From NCBI GenBank assembly GCA_002438865.1, contig DJRJ01000085.1, positions 1-5,494 of the forward strand: DNA of 5,494 nt, given 5' to 3'. The notes under the pieces were generated by a model. That model searched no databases. It had not been told where the DNA came from and worked only from the letters and a program-made list of their open reading frames with translations. Shown here in pieces: positions 5,425-5,494 of the stretch; the first letter of the stretch is position 1, and every line of letters starts with the position of its first letter. Position numbers and translations under genes: made by a program. The DNA is from Clostridiales bacterium UBA6363. Its GTDB lineage: Bacteria > Bacillota > Clostridia > UBA1381.

Positions 5425-5485
5425 AAAAAAAGGCTTTGCCTCCATTAAACTTGAGGTCAGCACCTCAAATTCTCAAAAACAAAGC
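5425..5485 (-). terminator. Structured terminator for a minus-strand gene beyond the right edge
   Basis: On the minus strand an 11-bp stem closed by a GCTG loop (arms 5462-5472 and 5447-5457, two G-U pairs) is nested inside a 6-bp pairing GCTTTG/CAAAGC (5480-5485 with 5433-5438), which is followed directly by C and seven T (5431-5425). A smaller alternative, AGGC-AAA-GCCT (5431-5441), also abuts the T-run. The T-run is on the minus strand, so it should end a transcript coming from the right and converging on the transporter gene. No U-tract follows on the plus strand, so the transporter's own terminator is not evident here. The window ends 9 nt later, so the gene it serves cannot be seen. Confidence 0.5.
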
Positions 5486-5494
5486 AGACAAACC

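Noticed and set aside
4960..5463. Two short minus-strand open frames opposite the transporter gene
   Set aside because: They overlap conserved transporter helices on the other strand and have no supporting signals.
131..5477. Shared 12-mer CAAATTCTCAAA at 131-142 and 5466-5477 (reverse complement at 176-187), suggesting flanking repeats of a mobile element
   Set aside because: About one or two chance 12-mer matches are expected in an A/T-rich window this size over both strands, no longer match extends from them, and no transposase or target duplication is seen.
5420..5494. Known riboswitch or T-box leader on the minus strand
   Set aside because: The visible stems do not match any riboswitch or T-box core I recognise, and the window ends too soon to test it.

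Overview
The window looks like chromosomal DNA from a low-to-mid GC Clostridia-type Firmicute, possibly Ruminococcaceae/Oscillospiraceae-like. The evidence is the strong purine-rich ribosome binding sites, near-consensus sigma-A promoters with 17-bp spacers and extended -10 boxes, a LonB-type sporulation ATPase, and the sequence of the elongator tRNA-Met. I cannot name a species. There is no CRISPR array, transposase or phage gene, and every gene appears intact apart from the tRNA cut by the left edge.

Layout. At the left edge is the 5' two-thirds of an elongator tRNA-Met(CAT) on the minus strand (1-49), with its own consensus promoter and an A/T-rich upstream element. Next is a strong hairpin (131-187), then a minus-strand gene for the membrane-anchored AAA+ part of LonB (195-1286). 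It ends before the Lon protease domain. Divergent from it is a two-gene plus-strand operon (1405-3407): a radical SAM protein of the 'putative DNA modification/repair' family, then its obligate partner, a DUF4130-type 'probable DNA metabolism protein'. The operon starts from a textbook promoter whose spacer carries a LexA/SOS-box-like operator. It converges on, and overlaps by 20 bp, a minus-strand LacI-family repressor gene (3388-4368). The repressor is divergent from a ten-helix DMT/EamA-type transporter (4529-5419), with clear back-to-back promoters between them. The right edge carries a minus-strand structured terminator that probably ends a gene lying outside the window.

How it fits together. 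The rSAM/DUF4130 pair is the most interesting part. The family is known mainly from its genomic association with uracil-DNA-glycosylase-like domains, and its reaction is unknown as far as I am aware. Here the promoter has a damage-response-like operator, the rSAM protein has a C-terminal helix-hairpin-helix and a sliding-clamp-like QISFF peptide, and no glycosylase domain is present. Together these support a DNA repair role. The protease-less LonB and the hinge-deficient LacI regulator are the other unusual items. The LacI regulator plausibly controls itself and the adjacent transporter.
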